NCBI GenBank assembly: GCA_947504705.1
Contig: CANNIA010000034.1
Location: 1 to 39,015 of the forward strand
Reading direction: 5' to 3'
Length of the DNA: 39,015 nucleotides
Source of the DNA: Paracoccaceae bacterium
GTDB lineage: Bacteria; Pseudomonadota; Alphaproteobacteria; Rhodobacterales; Rhodobacteraceae
Part shown: one piece after another, positions 32,472 to 39,015 of the stretch
How the letters are laid out: each line of letters begins with the position of its first letter
How positions within the stretch are numbered: the stretch's first letter is position 1
The notes under the pieces: generated by a model
What the model was told of the DNA's origin: nothing
Databases searched by the model: none
Seen by the model: the letters and a program-made list of their open reading frames with translations, nothing else
Translations under genes and position numbers: made by a program

Positions 32472-33905
32472 GTGAGCAGCCCTGAAACCGAACCCACCCT
32501 GTATGCCACACGCGAACCGATCTTCCCGCGCCGGGTGAAGGGCAATTTCCGGACGCTCAAGTGGTGGTTCATGGGGATTGCCCTCGGCATCTACTACATC
32601 ACGCCTTGGCTGCGCTGGGACCGGGGGCCAAGCCTGCCAGATCAGGCGGTTCTCATCGACATGGCGAACCGCCGCTTCTTCTTCTTCATGATCGAAATCT
32701 GGCCGCATGAGTTTTATTTCATCGCGGGTCTTCTGATCATGGCGGGGCTTGGCCTGTTCCTGTTCACCTCGGCGGCGGGCCGGGTCTGGTGTGGCTATGC
32801 CTGCCCGCAGACCGTCTGGACCGACCTTTTCATTCTGGTCGAGCGCTGGGTCGAAGGCGACCGCAACGCCCGCATTCGCCTTTTCCGCCAGAAATGGGAC
32901 GGCGAGAAAATCCGCAAGCGCGCGATCAAATGGACGATCTGGTTCCTGATCGGGCTCGCCACTGGCGGTGCCTGGATCTTCTACTTCACCGACGCCCCCA
33001 CCCTCCTGCGCAACCTTGTGACCCTGCAGGCCCATCCGATCGCCTACACGACGATGCTGGTTCTGACGCTGACCACCTTCTTTTTCGGCGGCTTCGCGCG
33101 GGAACAGATTTGCATCTACGCTTGCCCCTGGCCGCGCATTCAGGCCGCGATGATGGACGAGGATACCCTGACGATCGGCTACCGCGACTGGCGGGGCGAA
33201 CCGCGCGGCAAGCAGAGCGTGGCCGGAAACGGCGATTGCATCGACTGCCTCGCCTGCGTCAACGTTTGCCCGATGGGAATCGACATCCGCAACGGCCAGC
33301 AGCTCGCCTGCATCACCTGCGGCCTCTGCATCGACGCCTGCAATGACGTGATGGACAAGATCGGCAAACCCCGCGACCTGATCGGCTATCTGGCCCTGAC
33401 CGATGAGACCCGCGAACGCGCCGGCCTGCCGCGAAAATCGGTCTGGGCGCATGTCTTCCGCCTGCGGACCATGGTTTACACTGCCCTTTGGTCGGCGGTC
33501 GGCATCGGCCTGATCGTTGCCCTCTTCCTGCGCTCGCCCATCGACGTGAACGTGACGCCCGTGCGGAACCCGACCTATGTGACGCTCTCCGACGGCAGCA
33601 TCCGCAACGCCTATGATCTGAGGCTGCGCAACATGCATGGCGCGGATGCCCGCTTTACCATCACCGTCACCTCGGACGCCAACTTGACGATGGCCCTTGA
33701 AGGGGCCGAAGGCCTGACCGTGACCGTACCCGCCAACGAGACCATGTCGCAGCGCGTCTACCTGACCGCAGCCCCCGACAGCCCGGCTGCAGTCGAAGAC
33801 AAGACCGACCTCCGCATCTGGGTCGAGGAGTTGGGCACCACCAACCGCGTGCATCACGATACGATCTTCAACGGCACTGACACAGAGGAAGACGATGATG
33901 ACTGA
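32472..33905 (+). CDS. ccoG: Cytochrome oxidase maturation ferredoxin-like protein CcoG (RdxB/FixG)
   Basis: This 477-residue membrane protein has several helices and a cytoplasmic 2x[4Fe-4S] ferredoxin domain. The clusters are bound by CIDCLACVNVCP and CITCGLCIDAC (about residues 257-296), and additional CGYACPQT and CIYACPWPR motifs lie in the membrane part. CcoG is a cupric reductase that supplies Cu(I) for the cbb3 CuB site. I use the GTG at 32472, after AAGGAGCAAC; the frame open to 32400 overlaps FNR box 3. The C-terminus is a Glu/Asp tail that overlaps ccoH by 11 bp. Confidence 0.93.
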   Translation: MSSPETEPTLYATREPIFPRRVKGNFRTLKWWFMGIALGIYYITPWLRWDRGPSLPDQAVLIDMANRRFFFFMIEIWPHEFYFIAGLLIMAGLGLFLFTSAAGRVWCGYACPQTVWTDLFILVERWVEGDRNARIRLFRQKWDGEKIRKRAIKWTIWFLIGLATGGAWIFYFTDAPTLLRNLVTLQAHPIAYTTMLVLTLTTFFFGGFAREQICIYACPWPRIQAAMMDEDTLTIGYRDWRGEPRGKQSVAGNGDCIDCLACVNVCPMGIDIRNGQQLACITCGLCIDACNDVMDKIGKPRDLIGYLALTDETRERAGLPRKSVWAHVFRLRTMVYTALWSAVGIGLIVALFLRSPIDVNVTPVRNPTYVTLSDGSIRNAYDLRLRNMHGADARFTITVTSDANLTMALEGAEGLTVTVPANETMSQRVYLTAAPDSPAAVEDKTDLRIWVEELGTTNRVHHDTIFNGTDTEEDDDD

Positions 33906-34350
33906 ACTGACCGGACGCCATGTCTTTGCCATCACCACCGGTGCCTTTGCGATCATCATCGGGGTCAACATGCTGCTGGCCTGGAAGGCGGTCAGCACCT
34001 TTCCGGGACTGGAGGTGGAGAACTCCTATGTCGCGGGCCAGGACTTCAACGAACGTAAAGCCGCGCAGGATGCCCTTGGCTGGGTGATGACCCCAACCTA
34101 CAACGGCGGACGGATCGAACTCGCCTTCACCGACCATCAAGGCAACCCGGTGATGGTGCAGAACCTCAAGGTTCTGGTCGGCCGCACCACCGAAGCCAGC
34201 GACGATGTCTGGCCCGACTTTGCCCAATCCGACGGGATCTATGCCGCCGATGTGCCCCTTGCCCACGGCAAATGGATGCTCCACGTCACCGCCGCCGCCG
34301 CCGACGGCACCGTTTTCGAACAACGCTCAGACCTTTTCGTGCAAGGCTGA
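33895..34350 (+). CDS. ccoH: CcoH/FixH family oxidase assembly protein
   Basis: This 151-residue single-pass protein has its helix at about 14-30 (FAIIIGVNMLLAWKAV), followed by a periplasmic beta-rich domain of about 110 residues. FixH/CcoH binds the cbb3 subunits and CcoI and is needed for stable complex formation. Two adjacent ATGs (33895, 33898) are equally possible; GAGGAAG precedes both. It overlaps the ccoG end and is 3 bp from ccoI, indicating tight coupling. Confidence 0.9.
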   Translation: MMTELTGRHVFAITTGAFAIIIGVNMLLAWKAVSTFPGLEVENSYVAGQDFNERKAAQDALGWVMTPTYNGGRIELAFTDHQGNPVMVQNLKVLVGRTTEASDDVWPDFAQSDGIYAADVPLAHGKWMLHVTAAAADGTVFEQRSDLFVQG

Positions 34351-34353
34351 CCC

Positions 34354-36549
34354 ATGAGTATCGCCGAAGACTTCGGACGCGCGCCCACCTCCGCCTGCCC
34401 GGCCTGCGCCGTCGTGCCTGCTGCCGAACGGATTGCGGCGATGCGCGCCGCACGCGACGGGAAGATCATCCTCTCCCTGCCCGGTGCCGAAGACGCCCTG
34501 TCGATCTCCACCATCGAAACCGCCCTGCAAGCCGTGCCCGGTGTCCGATCCGCCCGCGTCAACCTGACCCTGAAACGTGCCAGCGTGGAAACCAGCCCCG
34601 AGGTCACCGCCTTGGCCCTTGTCACAGCCCTTGCAGCTATCGGACAGGAAGCGCACGAGCTTGACCCCGGCCTCCTCTCCTCCACCGAAACCGACCGTCA
34701 GGGGCGTGAGCTTTTGATGCGCGTCGGCGTCGCCTTCTTCTCGATGATGAACGTCATGCTCCTTTCCGTAGCCGTCTGGTCGGGGGCCGAGGATGCAACG
34801 CGCGACATGTTCCACTGGATTTCCGCCGCCATTGCCCTGCCAACGGTGATCTTCTGCGGCCAACCCTTCTTCAAGTCCGCTTGGGCATCGCTTCGTCAAG
34901 GCAAGCTTGGCATGGACGTGCCGATCAGCCTTGCCTTGATCCTCGCCTCATCCATCTCGGTCTATGAAACCTGGCATTCCGGCCACCATGCCTATTTCGA
35001 CGCCGCCGTGATGCTGGCCTTCTTCCTGCTGATCGGTCGCTACCTTGACCACCGCACCCGCGCCGTGGCCCGCTCGGCTGCCGAAGAGCTTGCCGCACTG
35101 GAAGTGCCCCGCGCCATCGTGCTGGAAGACGGCGTTGAGGCCGAACGCCCGATCGCCATGGTCGCCGTTGGTGACTTTGTCCTCGTCCGCCCCGGCGCCC
35201 GGATGCCGGTCGATGGCATCGTGACCCACGGCGCCTCCGAAATCGACCGCAGCCTCTTGACCGGTGAAAGCCTGCCCGTCCCGGCCCATCCTGGCACCGT
35301 TGTCTGCGCGGGTGAGGTCAACCTGACCGGCCCCCTGACTGTCCGCGTCACGGCAGCAGGCAAGGACAGCTCCCTCCACCGCATGGCCGACCTTGTCGCC
35401 GTCGCCGAAGGGGCCAAGACCCGCTATACCAGCCTCGCCGACCGCGCCTCCCGCCTCTACTCGCCCTTGGTCCACATTCTGTCGTTCAGCGCCTTTGGCT
35501 ACTGGATGTGGGTCACCGGCGGCGACGTGCGCTATGCCATCAACATCTCTGCCGCCGTCCTGATCATCACCTGCCCCTGCGCCCTTGGCCTTGCTGTGCC
35601 CGCCGTCATCACCTCGGCCAGCGGCAAACTCTTCCGCAAAGGTCTCCTCATCAAACACGGCACCGCGCTCGAACGGCTTGCCGAAGTCGACACCGTTGTC
35701 TTCGACAAGACCGGCACCCTGACCCTTGGCAGACCCGAATCACAGGCCCTTGATGCCCACCCGACCGAGGTTCTGACCATCGCCGCCGCCCTCGCCGCCG
35801 GATCGTCGCATCCCTTGGCCCGGGCCTTGGCAGACGGGGTCCGCGCGAAGGGCATCGCCCCCGCAACCGTCGAAGACATCCTCGAAGTCCCCGGCCACGG
35901 CATCGAAGGCCACTGGCAAGGCAAACGCGTCCGCCTTGGCCGCGCCGACTGGTGCGGTGCTGCCCCCCTCGCGGCCACCGCAACCTACCTGTCGCTGGGC
36001 GGCCAGTCCCATGCCTTCGCCTTCACCGACCGCCCGCGCCCCGGCGCAGCCGAGGCCGTCACCGCCCTGCAAGCGGCAGGCCTGACGGTCGAACTCCTCT
36101 CCGGCGACACCGAAGCCCCGGTGCGTGAGCTTGCCCAGCGCCTTGGCATCGCCAATTGGCGGGCCGGAGTCCTCCCCGCCGAAAAAGCCGCCCGCGTGGC
36201 CGAACTGTCATCCCTTGGCCACAAGGTCCTGATGGTCGGCGACGGGCTGAACGACACGGCGGCGCTGGCCGCCGCCCATGTCTCGATCTCCCCTGCCACC
36301 GCGCTTGACGCCGCCCGCACCGCCTCGGACATCGTGCTTCTGGGCCAGGACATCGCCCCCATCGCCGACGCGCTCAGGATCGGCAAACAATCCGCCCGCC
36401 GGATGGTCGAGAACTTCCTGATCTCCGGCGGCTATAACGTAATCGCCGTGCCGCTGGCATTGGTCGGGGCCGCCACCCCCCTCGCCGCTGCCTTGGCGAT
36501 GTCGCTTTCCTCAATTACCGTCTCGCTGAACGCAATGCGGTTGAAATAG
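34354..36549 (+). CDS. ccoI: Copper-exporting P1B-type ATPase for cbb3 assembly (CcoI/FixI)
   Basis: This 731-residue P1B ATPase moves Cu(I) to the periplasm for insertion into the cbb3 CuB site. Motifs are complete for transport: LLTGES, the membrane metal site C407-P-C409 (ITCPCALG), phosphorylation site D451-KTGTLT, the SSHPLARAL segment and GDGLNDTAAL. The N-terminal HMA-like region (38-95) is odd. Where relatives have a CxxC metal site after S-x-PG-x-x, this protein has D47-A-L-S50. The only nearby cysteines are C15 and C18 (CPAC). The rest of the domain (PGVRSARVNLTLKRASVE) is normal, so a real substitution is more likely than misreading. Confidence 0.93.
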   Translation: MSIAEDFGRAPTSACPACAVVPAAERIAAMRAARDGKIILSLPGAEDALSISTIETALQAVPGVRSARVNLTLKRASVETSPEVTALALVTALAAIGQEAHELDPGLLSSTETDRQGRELLMRVGVAFFSMMNVMLLSVAVWSGAEDATRDMFHWISAAIALPTVIFCGQPFFKSAWASLRQGKLGMDVPISLALILASSISVYETWHSGHHAYFDAAVMLAFFLLIGRYLDHRTRAVARSAAEELAALEVPRAIVLEDGVEAERPIAMVAVGDFVLVRPGARMPVDGIVTHGASEIDRSLLTGESLPVPAHPGTVVCAGEVNLTGPLTVRVTAAGKDSSLHRMADLVAVAEGAKTRYTSLADRASRLYSPLVHILSFSAFGYWMWVTGGDVRYAINISAAVLIITCPCALGLAVPAVITSASGKLFRKGLLIKHGTALERLAEVDTVVFDKTGTLTLGRPESQALDAHPTEVLTIAAALAAGSSHPLARALADGVRAKGIAPATVEDILEVPGHGIEGHWQGKRVRLGRADWCGAAPLAATATYLSLGGQSHAFAFTDRPRPGAAEAVTALQAAGLTVELLSGDTEAPVRELAQRLGIANWRAGVLPAEKAARVAELSSLGHKVLMVGDGLNDTAALAAAHVSISPATALDAARTASDIVLLGQDIAPIADALRIGKQSARRMVENFLISGGYNVIAVPLALVGAATPLAAALAMSLSSITVSLNAMRLK

Positions 36550-36708
36550 ATGGAAATCCTGGCGATCCTGATCCCGGTCTCGCTCTTTCTAGGCGGCATC
36601 GGGCTGGCTGCCTTCTTCTGGGCCATGCGCACGCGCCAGTTCGACGACCCCAAGGGCGACGCAAGCCGCATCCTGACCAAGGAATGGGACGACCGGCCAC
36701 GGCCCTGA
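36550..36708 (+). CDS. ccoS: cbb3-type oxidase assembly protein CcoS
   Basis: This 52-residue protein has one hydrophobic span (ILAILIPVSLFLGGIGLAAFF) and an FDDPKGDASRIL motif followed by an acidic and basic tail. This is the CcoS/FixS family signature, needed for cofactor insertion in cbb3 oxidase. The ATG abuts the ccoI stop with no gap (tag-atg), so translation likely continues by reinitiation. The gene is short and easily missed. It is the last gene of ccoGHIS; the 49 bp to the hemN stop show no convincing terminator. Confidence 0.93.
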   Translation: MEILAILIPVSLFLGGIGLAAFFWAMRTRQFDDPKGDASRILTKEWDDRPRP

Positions 36709-36757
36709 GGCCGGAACCCCTCAGAAGCCGCCAGAGTTTCTCAACCGAATTTGCGCG

Positions 36758-38113
36758 TTAGATCGCAGCCGAATGCTTGGCTTTGGCACTATCATAGGCG
36801 TCGAAAGCACGCGCGATCATCCGGGTCAAAGGCCGGGCACGTTCTGGGATCACAAAGCCATCGTCAGTAACCTGAACCATGTCTCCGAATGCGGCTCGGG
36901 CCACCCGGAACAGGGTGTCGACCCGCGAACCAGTGGTGTCATAACCCGCCAAAAGCTCTGCCCGCGACACACGGAAATCGCACATCAGCGCCTCGATGAT
37001 ACGCCCGCGCAGTTTGTCTTCTCCACCAAAGCGATGCCCGCGATGGGTGGAAAACGCGCCCGCCCTAATCGCCTTGGTATGCTCTGCCGTGGTCGAGGCA
37101 TTCTGAGCATAGCCTTGCGGAAAACGGCTGATCGATGACGCCCCCATTCCGATCAGCACCGGAGCGGTGTCTTCGGTATAGCCTTGGAAGTTCCGGCGCA
37201 GCGTGCCCGCCTTCAGGGCCTTGGCCATTCCGTCCTCGGGCTTGGCGAAGTGGTCGATCCCGACCTCGACATATCCATCCCAAAGGAACAGCTGTCGTGC
37301 GGTCTCGAACAGCGACAGGCGTTCCTCGGGCGTCGGCATCGTGTCCGTGGGGATCATCTGCTGCCGACGGCTCATCCAGGGCACATGGGCATAGCCGTAA
37401 AGCGCCACCCGGTCGGGCGAGAGGGTCAGTAGTTTCTGCACCGAATCAGCAATGCGCGGCCCGGTCTGGTGCGGCAGGCCGTAGAGGATATCGGCGTTCA
37501 GGCTGGTGATGCCGCGGGCACGAATCTTTTCGGCGACATCACGGGTCAGGGCATAGCTTTGCTCACGCCCGATGGTCTTTTGGATCAGAGGGTCAAAGTC
37601 CTGCACCCCAATCGACGCGCGGTTCATCCCCGCGGCGGCCAAGGCATCCAGCCGGGCATCGTCAACTTCGTTCGGATCAATCTCGACCGAGAATTCGCCG
37701 CCATCGGCCATCGGGGCCACAGCAAAGACTGCCTCTGCCAGCCCTTGGATCAACGGCGCGGATAGCAGCGTCGGCGTCCCGCCGCCCCAGTGCAGGCGGC
37801 TTAGCCGCACACCGCGGGGCAGATGGCGCTTCAGAAGCTGAAGCTCGGCCTTAAGGGTTTCGACATAGGCGATGACCGGATCGTCACTTGTCGTGCCCTG
37901 CGTCCGGCAGGCGCAAAACCAGCACAGGCGACGGCAGAACGGGACGTGCAGATACAACGAAACTTCGCTATGCTCCGGCACGGCCTCGATCCAAGCTGTG
38001 AATTCGCCCGGCCCGACCTCGGCCCCGAAGTGGGGCGCTGTCGGGTAGGATGTGTAGCGGGGCACGCGTGTGTCGAAAAGACCAAGGCGGGCGAGTTGCG
38101 GGTCGTGTGTCAT
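36758..38113 (-). CDS. hemN: Oxygen-independent coproporphyrinogen III dehydrogenase
   Basis: This 451-residue radical SAM enzyme converts coproporphyrinogen III to protoporphyrinogen IX without oxygen, for heme and possibly bacteriochlorophyll. The cluster motif is C60-RRL-C64-WF-C67, with C69 also present as in true HemN (CxxxCxxCxC). N-terminal PRYTSYPTAPHF and the later GGGTPT and GLPHQT motifs are typical. The length matches HemN and exceeds the shorter HemW. The ATG at 38113 has no ribosome binding site upstream, and the expected FNR-dependent start falls on this ATG. It is divergent from fnrL. Confidence 0.95.
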   Translation of the reverse strand: MTHDPQLARLGLFDTRVPRYTSYPTAPHFGAEVGPGEFTAWIEAVPEHSEVSLYLHVPFCRRLCWFCACRTQGTTSDDPVIAYVETLKAELQLLKRHLPRGVRLSRLHWGGGTPTLLSAPLIQGLAEAVFAVAPMADGGEFSVEIDPNEVDDARLDALAAAGMNRASIGVQDFDPLIQKTIGREQSYALTRDVAEKIRARGITSLNADILYGLPHQTGPRIADSVQKLLTLSPDRVALYGYAHVPWMSRRQQMIPTDTMPTPEERLSLFETARQLFLWDGYVEVGIDHFAKPEDGMAKALKAGTLRRNFQGYTEDTAPVLIGMGASSISRFPQGYAQNASTTAEHTKAIRAGAFSTHRGHRFGGEDKLRGRIIEALMCDFRVSRAELLAGYDTTGSRVDTLFRVARAAFGDMVQVTDDGFVIPERARPLTRMIARAFDAYDSAKAKHSAAI

Positions 38114-38147
38114 GCGACTAAGTTAGAAACTAGGTCGAAGGTACTCC

Positions 38148-38161
38148 TTGACCCAGATCAA
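38148..38161. promoter_or_regulatory. FNR-type box 4 (hemN/fnrL)
   Basis: TTGACccagATCAA lies in the hemN-fnrL gap. Its centre (38154.5) is 41.5 bp from the first base of hemN, and TAACTT at 38125-38120 is placed as a -10. It is 16 bp before the fnrL start, a position where binding would more likely repress fnrL. Confidence 0.78.
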
Positions 38162-38177
38162 TCGACAGGAAATGCGG

Positions 38178-38915
38178 ATGAACGATCACTCCGTCCATGT
38201 TCAGTGCGGTGAATGCCCGATCCGGCATCGGGCGGTCTGCGCGCGCTGCGAGACGGATGAATTGGCCAAGCTAGAGCAGATCAAATACTACCGCAGCTTT
38301 CAGGCCGGGCAGACGATCATCTGGTCGGGCGACCGGATGGAATTCGTCGGCTCGGTCGTCACGGGCATCGCGACCCTGACCCAGACGATGGAGGACGGGC
38401 GGCGGCAGATGGTGGGGCTGCTTCTGCCATCAGATTTCGTCGGGCGTCCCGGCCGGGCGACGGCGGCTTTCGATGTGACCGCGACCACCGATCTGGTGAT
38501 GTGTTGCTTTCGGAAAAAGCCGTTCGAGGACCTGATGGCCACCACCCCCCACGTCGCCCAGCGTCTGCTTGAAATGACGCTGGACGAGCTGGATGCGGCG
38601 CGGGAATGGATGCTTCTGCTGGGTCGCAAGACTGCGCGGGAGAAGATCGCCTCGCTGATCTCGATCATCGCGCGGCGGGATGCTGCGCTGCATCTGAAAC
38701 GCGCCTCGGGGAAGCTTTCGGTCGTCCTGCCGCTGACCCGAGAGGAGATGGCGGATTATCTGGGATTGACGCTGGAAACCGTCAGCCGCCAGATTTCGGC
38801 GCTGAAAAAGGAAGGGGTGATCAGCCTGGAAGGCAACCGGCATGTCCAGATCCCCGATCTTGACCGGCTGCTGGAAGAGGCGGGGGATGACAGCGACGGG
38901 GGCATGCTGGTCTGA
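38178..38915 (+). CDS. fnrL: FNR-type oxygen-sensing regulator FnrL
   Basis: This 245-residue CRP/FNR regulator should bind an oxygen-labile [4Fe-4S] cluster. The N-terminal cysteines C10, C13, C21 and C24 (CGECPIRHRAVCARC) and the inner CCFRKKPFE pair supply the ligands. The cNMP-like beta roll follows, then the dimer helix and a C-terminal HTH with E-T-V-S-R-Q, the E-x-x-S-R combination that reads TTGA-type half sites. I use ATG 38178, with AGGAAATGCGG just upstream; ATG 38172 has the AGGAA too close, and a TTG start at 38148 would lie in the FNR box. The sequence closely matches Rhodobacter FnrL. Confidence 0.95.
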   Translation: MNDHSVHVQCGECPIRHRAVCARCETDELAKLEQIKYYRSFQAGQTIIWSGDRMEFVGSVVTGIATLTQTMEDGRRQMVGLLLPSDFVGRPGRATAAFDVTATTDLVMCCFRKKPFEDLMATTPHVAQRLLEMTLDELDAAREWMLLLGRKTAREKIASLISIIARRDAALHLKRASGKLSVVLPLTREEMADYLGLTLETVSRQISALKKEGVISLEGNRHVQIPDLDRLLEEAGDDSDGGMLV

Positions 38916-38917
38916 AC

Positions 38918-38945
38918 TGTCCACGGTGGACACTTTTGGCTTTTG
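38918..38945 (+). terminator. Short intrinsic terminator after fnrL
   Basis: tgtcca-cgg-tggaca (6-bp stem, 3-base loop) is followed by cttttggctttt. The small stem makes it moderate in strength. Confidence 0.55.
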
Positions 38946-39003
38946 TTACTTAAATCAAAAGCTTACATGTGGGCGTTTACCTTTTGGCAAGGATTGCACA
39001 GCA

Positions 39004-39015
39004 ATGAAATTGGAC
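39004..39015 (+). CDS. Possible start of the next gene (partial)
   Basis: ATG AAA TTG GAC (MKLD) begins 12 bp before the window edge, with AAGGA 10 bp upstream. This is enough only to suggest a coding start. No family can be named. Confidence 0.3.

Noticed and set aside
38946-38958. A fifth FNR box near gttacttaaatcaa
   Set aside because: Only one half (ATCAA) is good; the other half and spacing do not fit.
1-39015. CRISPR arrays, tRNA/rRNA genes, prophage or a defence system
   Set aside because: No direct-repeat arrays, no tRNA cloverleaf or rRNA sequence, and no phage or defence gene families were seen.

Overview
The window looks like ordinary chromosome of a high-GC alphaproteobacterium of the Rhodobacter/Paracoccus group (Rhodobacterales). 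The evidence is the complete ccoNOQP-ccoGHIS set next to hemN and an FnrL-type regulator, the plsC-ftsX-ftsE order beside a zinc-ribbon membrane protein, the use of GTG and TTG starts, and many 4-bp ATGA gene overlaps. Most genes are core metabolism or cell envelope. The accessory parts are the end of an IS5-family element at the left edge, a TetR/MttB-like/FadH cluster, and a decayed secretion-adaptor fragment near 20.7-20.95 kb.

Layout. 1-150: right end of an IS5-type element. 176-2462 (-): ftsE-ftsX-plsC. 2648-6533 (+): zinc-ribbon membrane protein, ilvD, a DUF6478-like protein and a small coiled-coil protein. 6573-7382 (-): map. 7494-9883 (+): CinA-like protein, GNAT acetyltransferase and an OmpA-domain protein whose last codons form a terminator hairpin. 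9923-10828 (-): LysR regulator. 11006-14680 (-): mttB-like gene then fadH, divergent from a tetR gene (14801-15415). 15420-17176 (-): ferredoxin reductase-like flavoprotein and rsmD. 17252-17746 (+): peroxiredoxin. 17743-20559 (-): ridA, gdpD, a FemAB-like acetyltransferase and a pterin dehydratase. 20560-21107: gene-poor, with a frameshifted HlyD-like remnant. 21108-22482 (+): mlaA-mlaC. 22554-25555 (-): a membrane protein and a class A PBP. 25827-27612 (+): glnK-amtB.

27681-38915 is a microaerobic respiration island: uspA (-), then ccoNOQP (the cbb3 oxidase), ccoGHIS (its copper/Fe-S assembly factors), hemN (-) and fnrL (+). Four 14-bp FNR-type palindromes (TTGAC-N4-A/GTCAA) lie between uspA and ccoN (two), before ccoG, and between hemN and fnrL. 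This supports one oxygen-responsive circuit in which FnrL controls the oxidase, its maturation, anaerobic heme synthesis, a stress protein and probably itself.

I did not find a clearly new multi-gene system. The points most worth a second look are: the MttB-like/FadH/TetR locus with two 15-bp repeats two helical turns apart; CcoI lacking the CxxC of its N-terminal metal-binding domain; FNR-box geometry predicting a leaderless hemN mRNA; a terminator built into the OmpA-like coding sequence; and the HlyD-like remnant. Family assignments come from reading the translations and have not been checked against a database.
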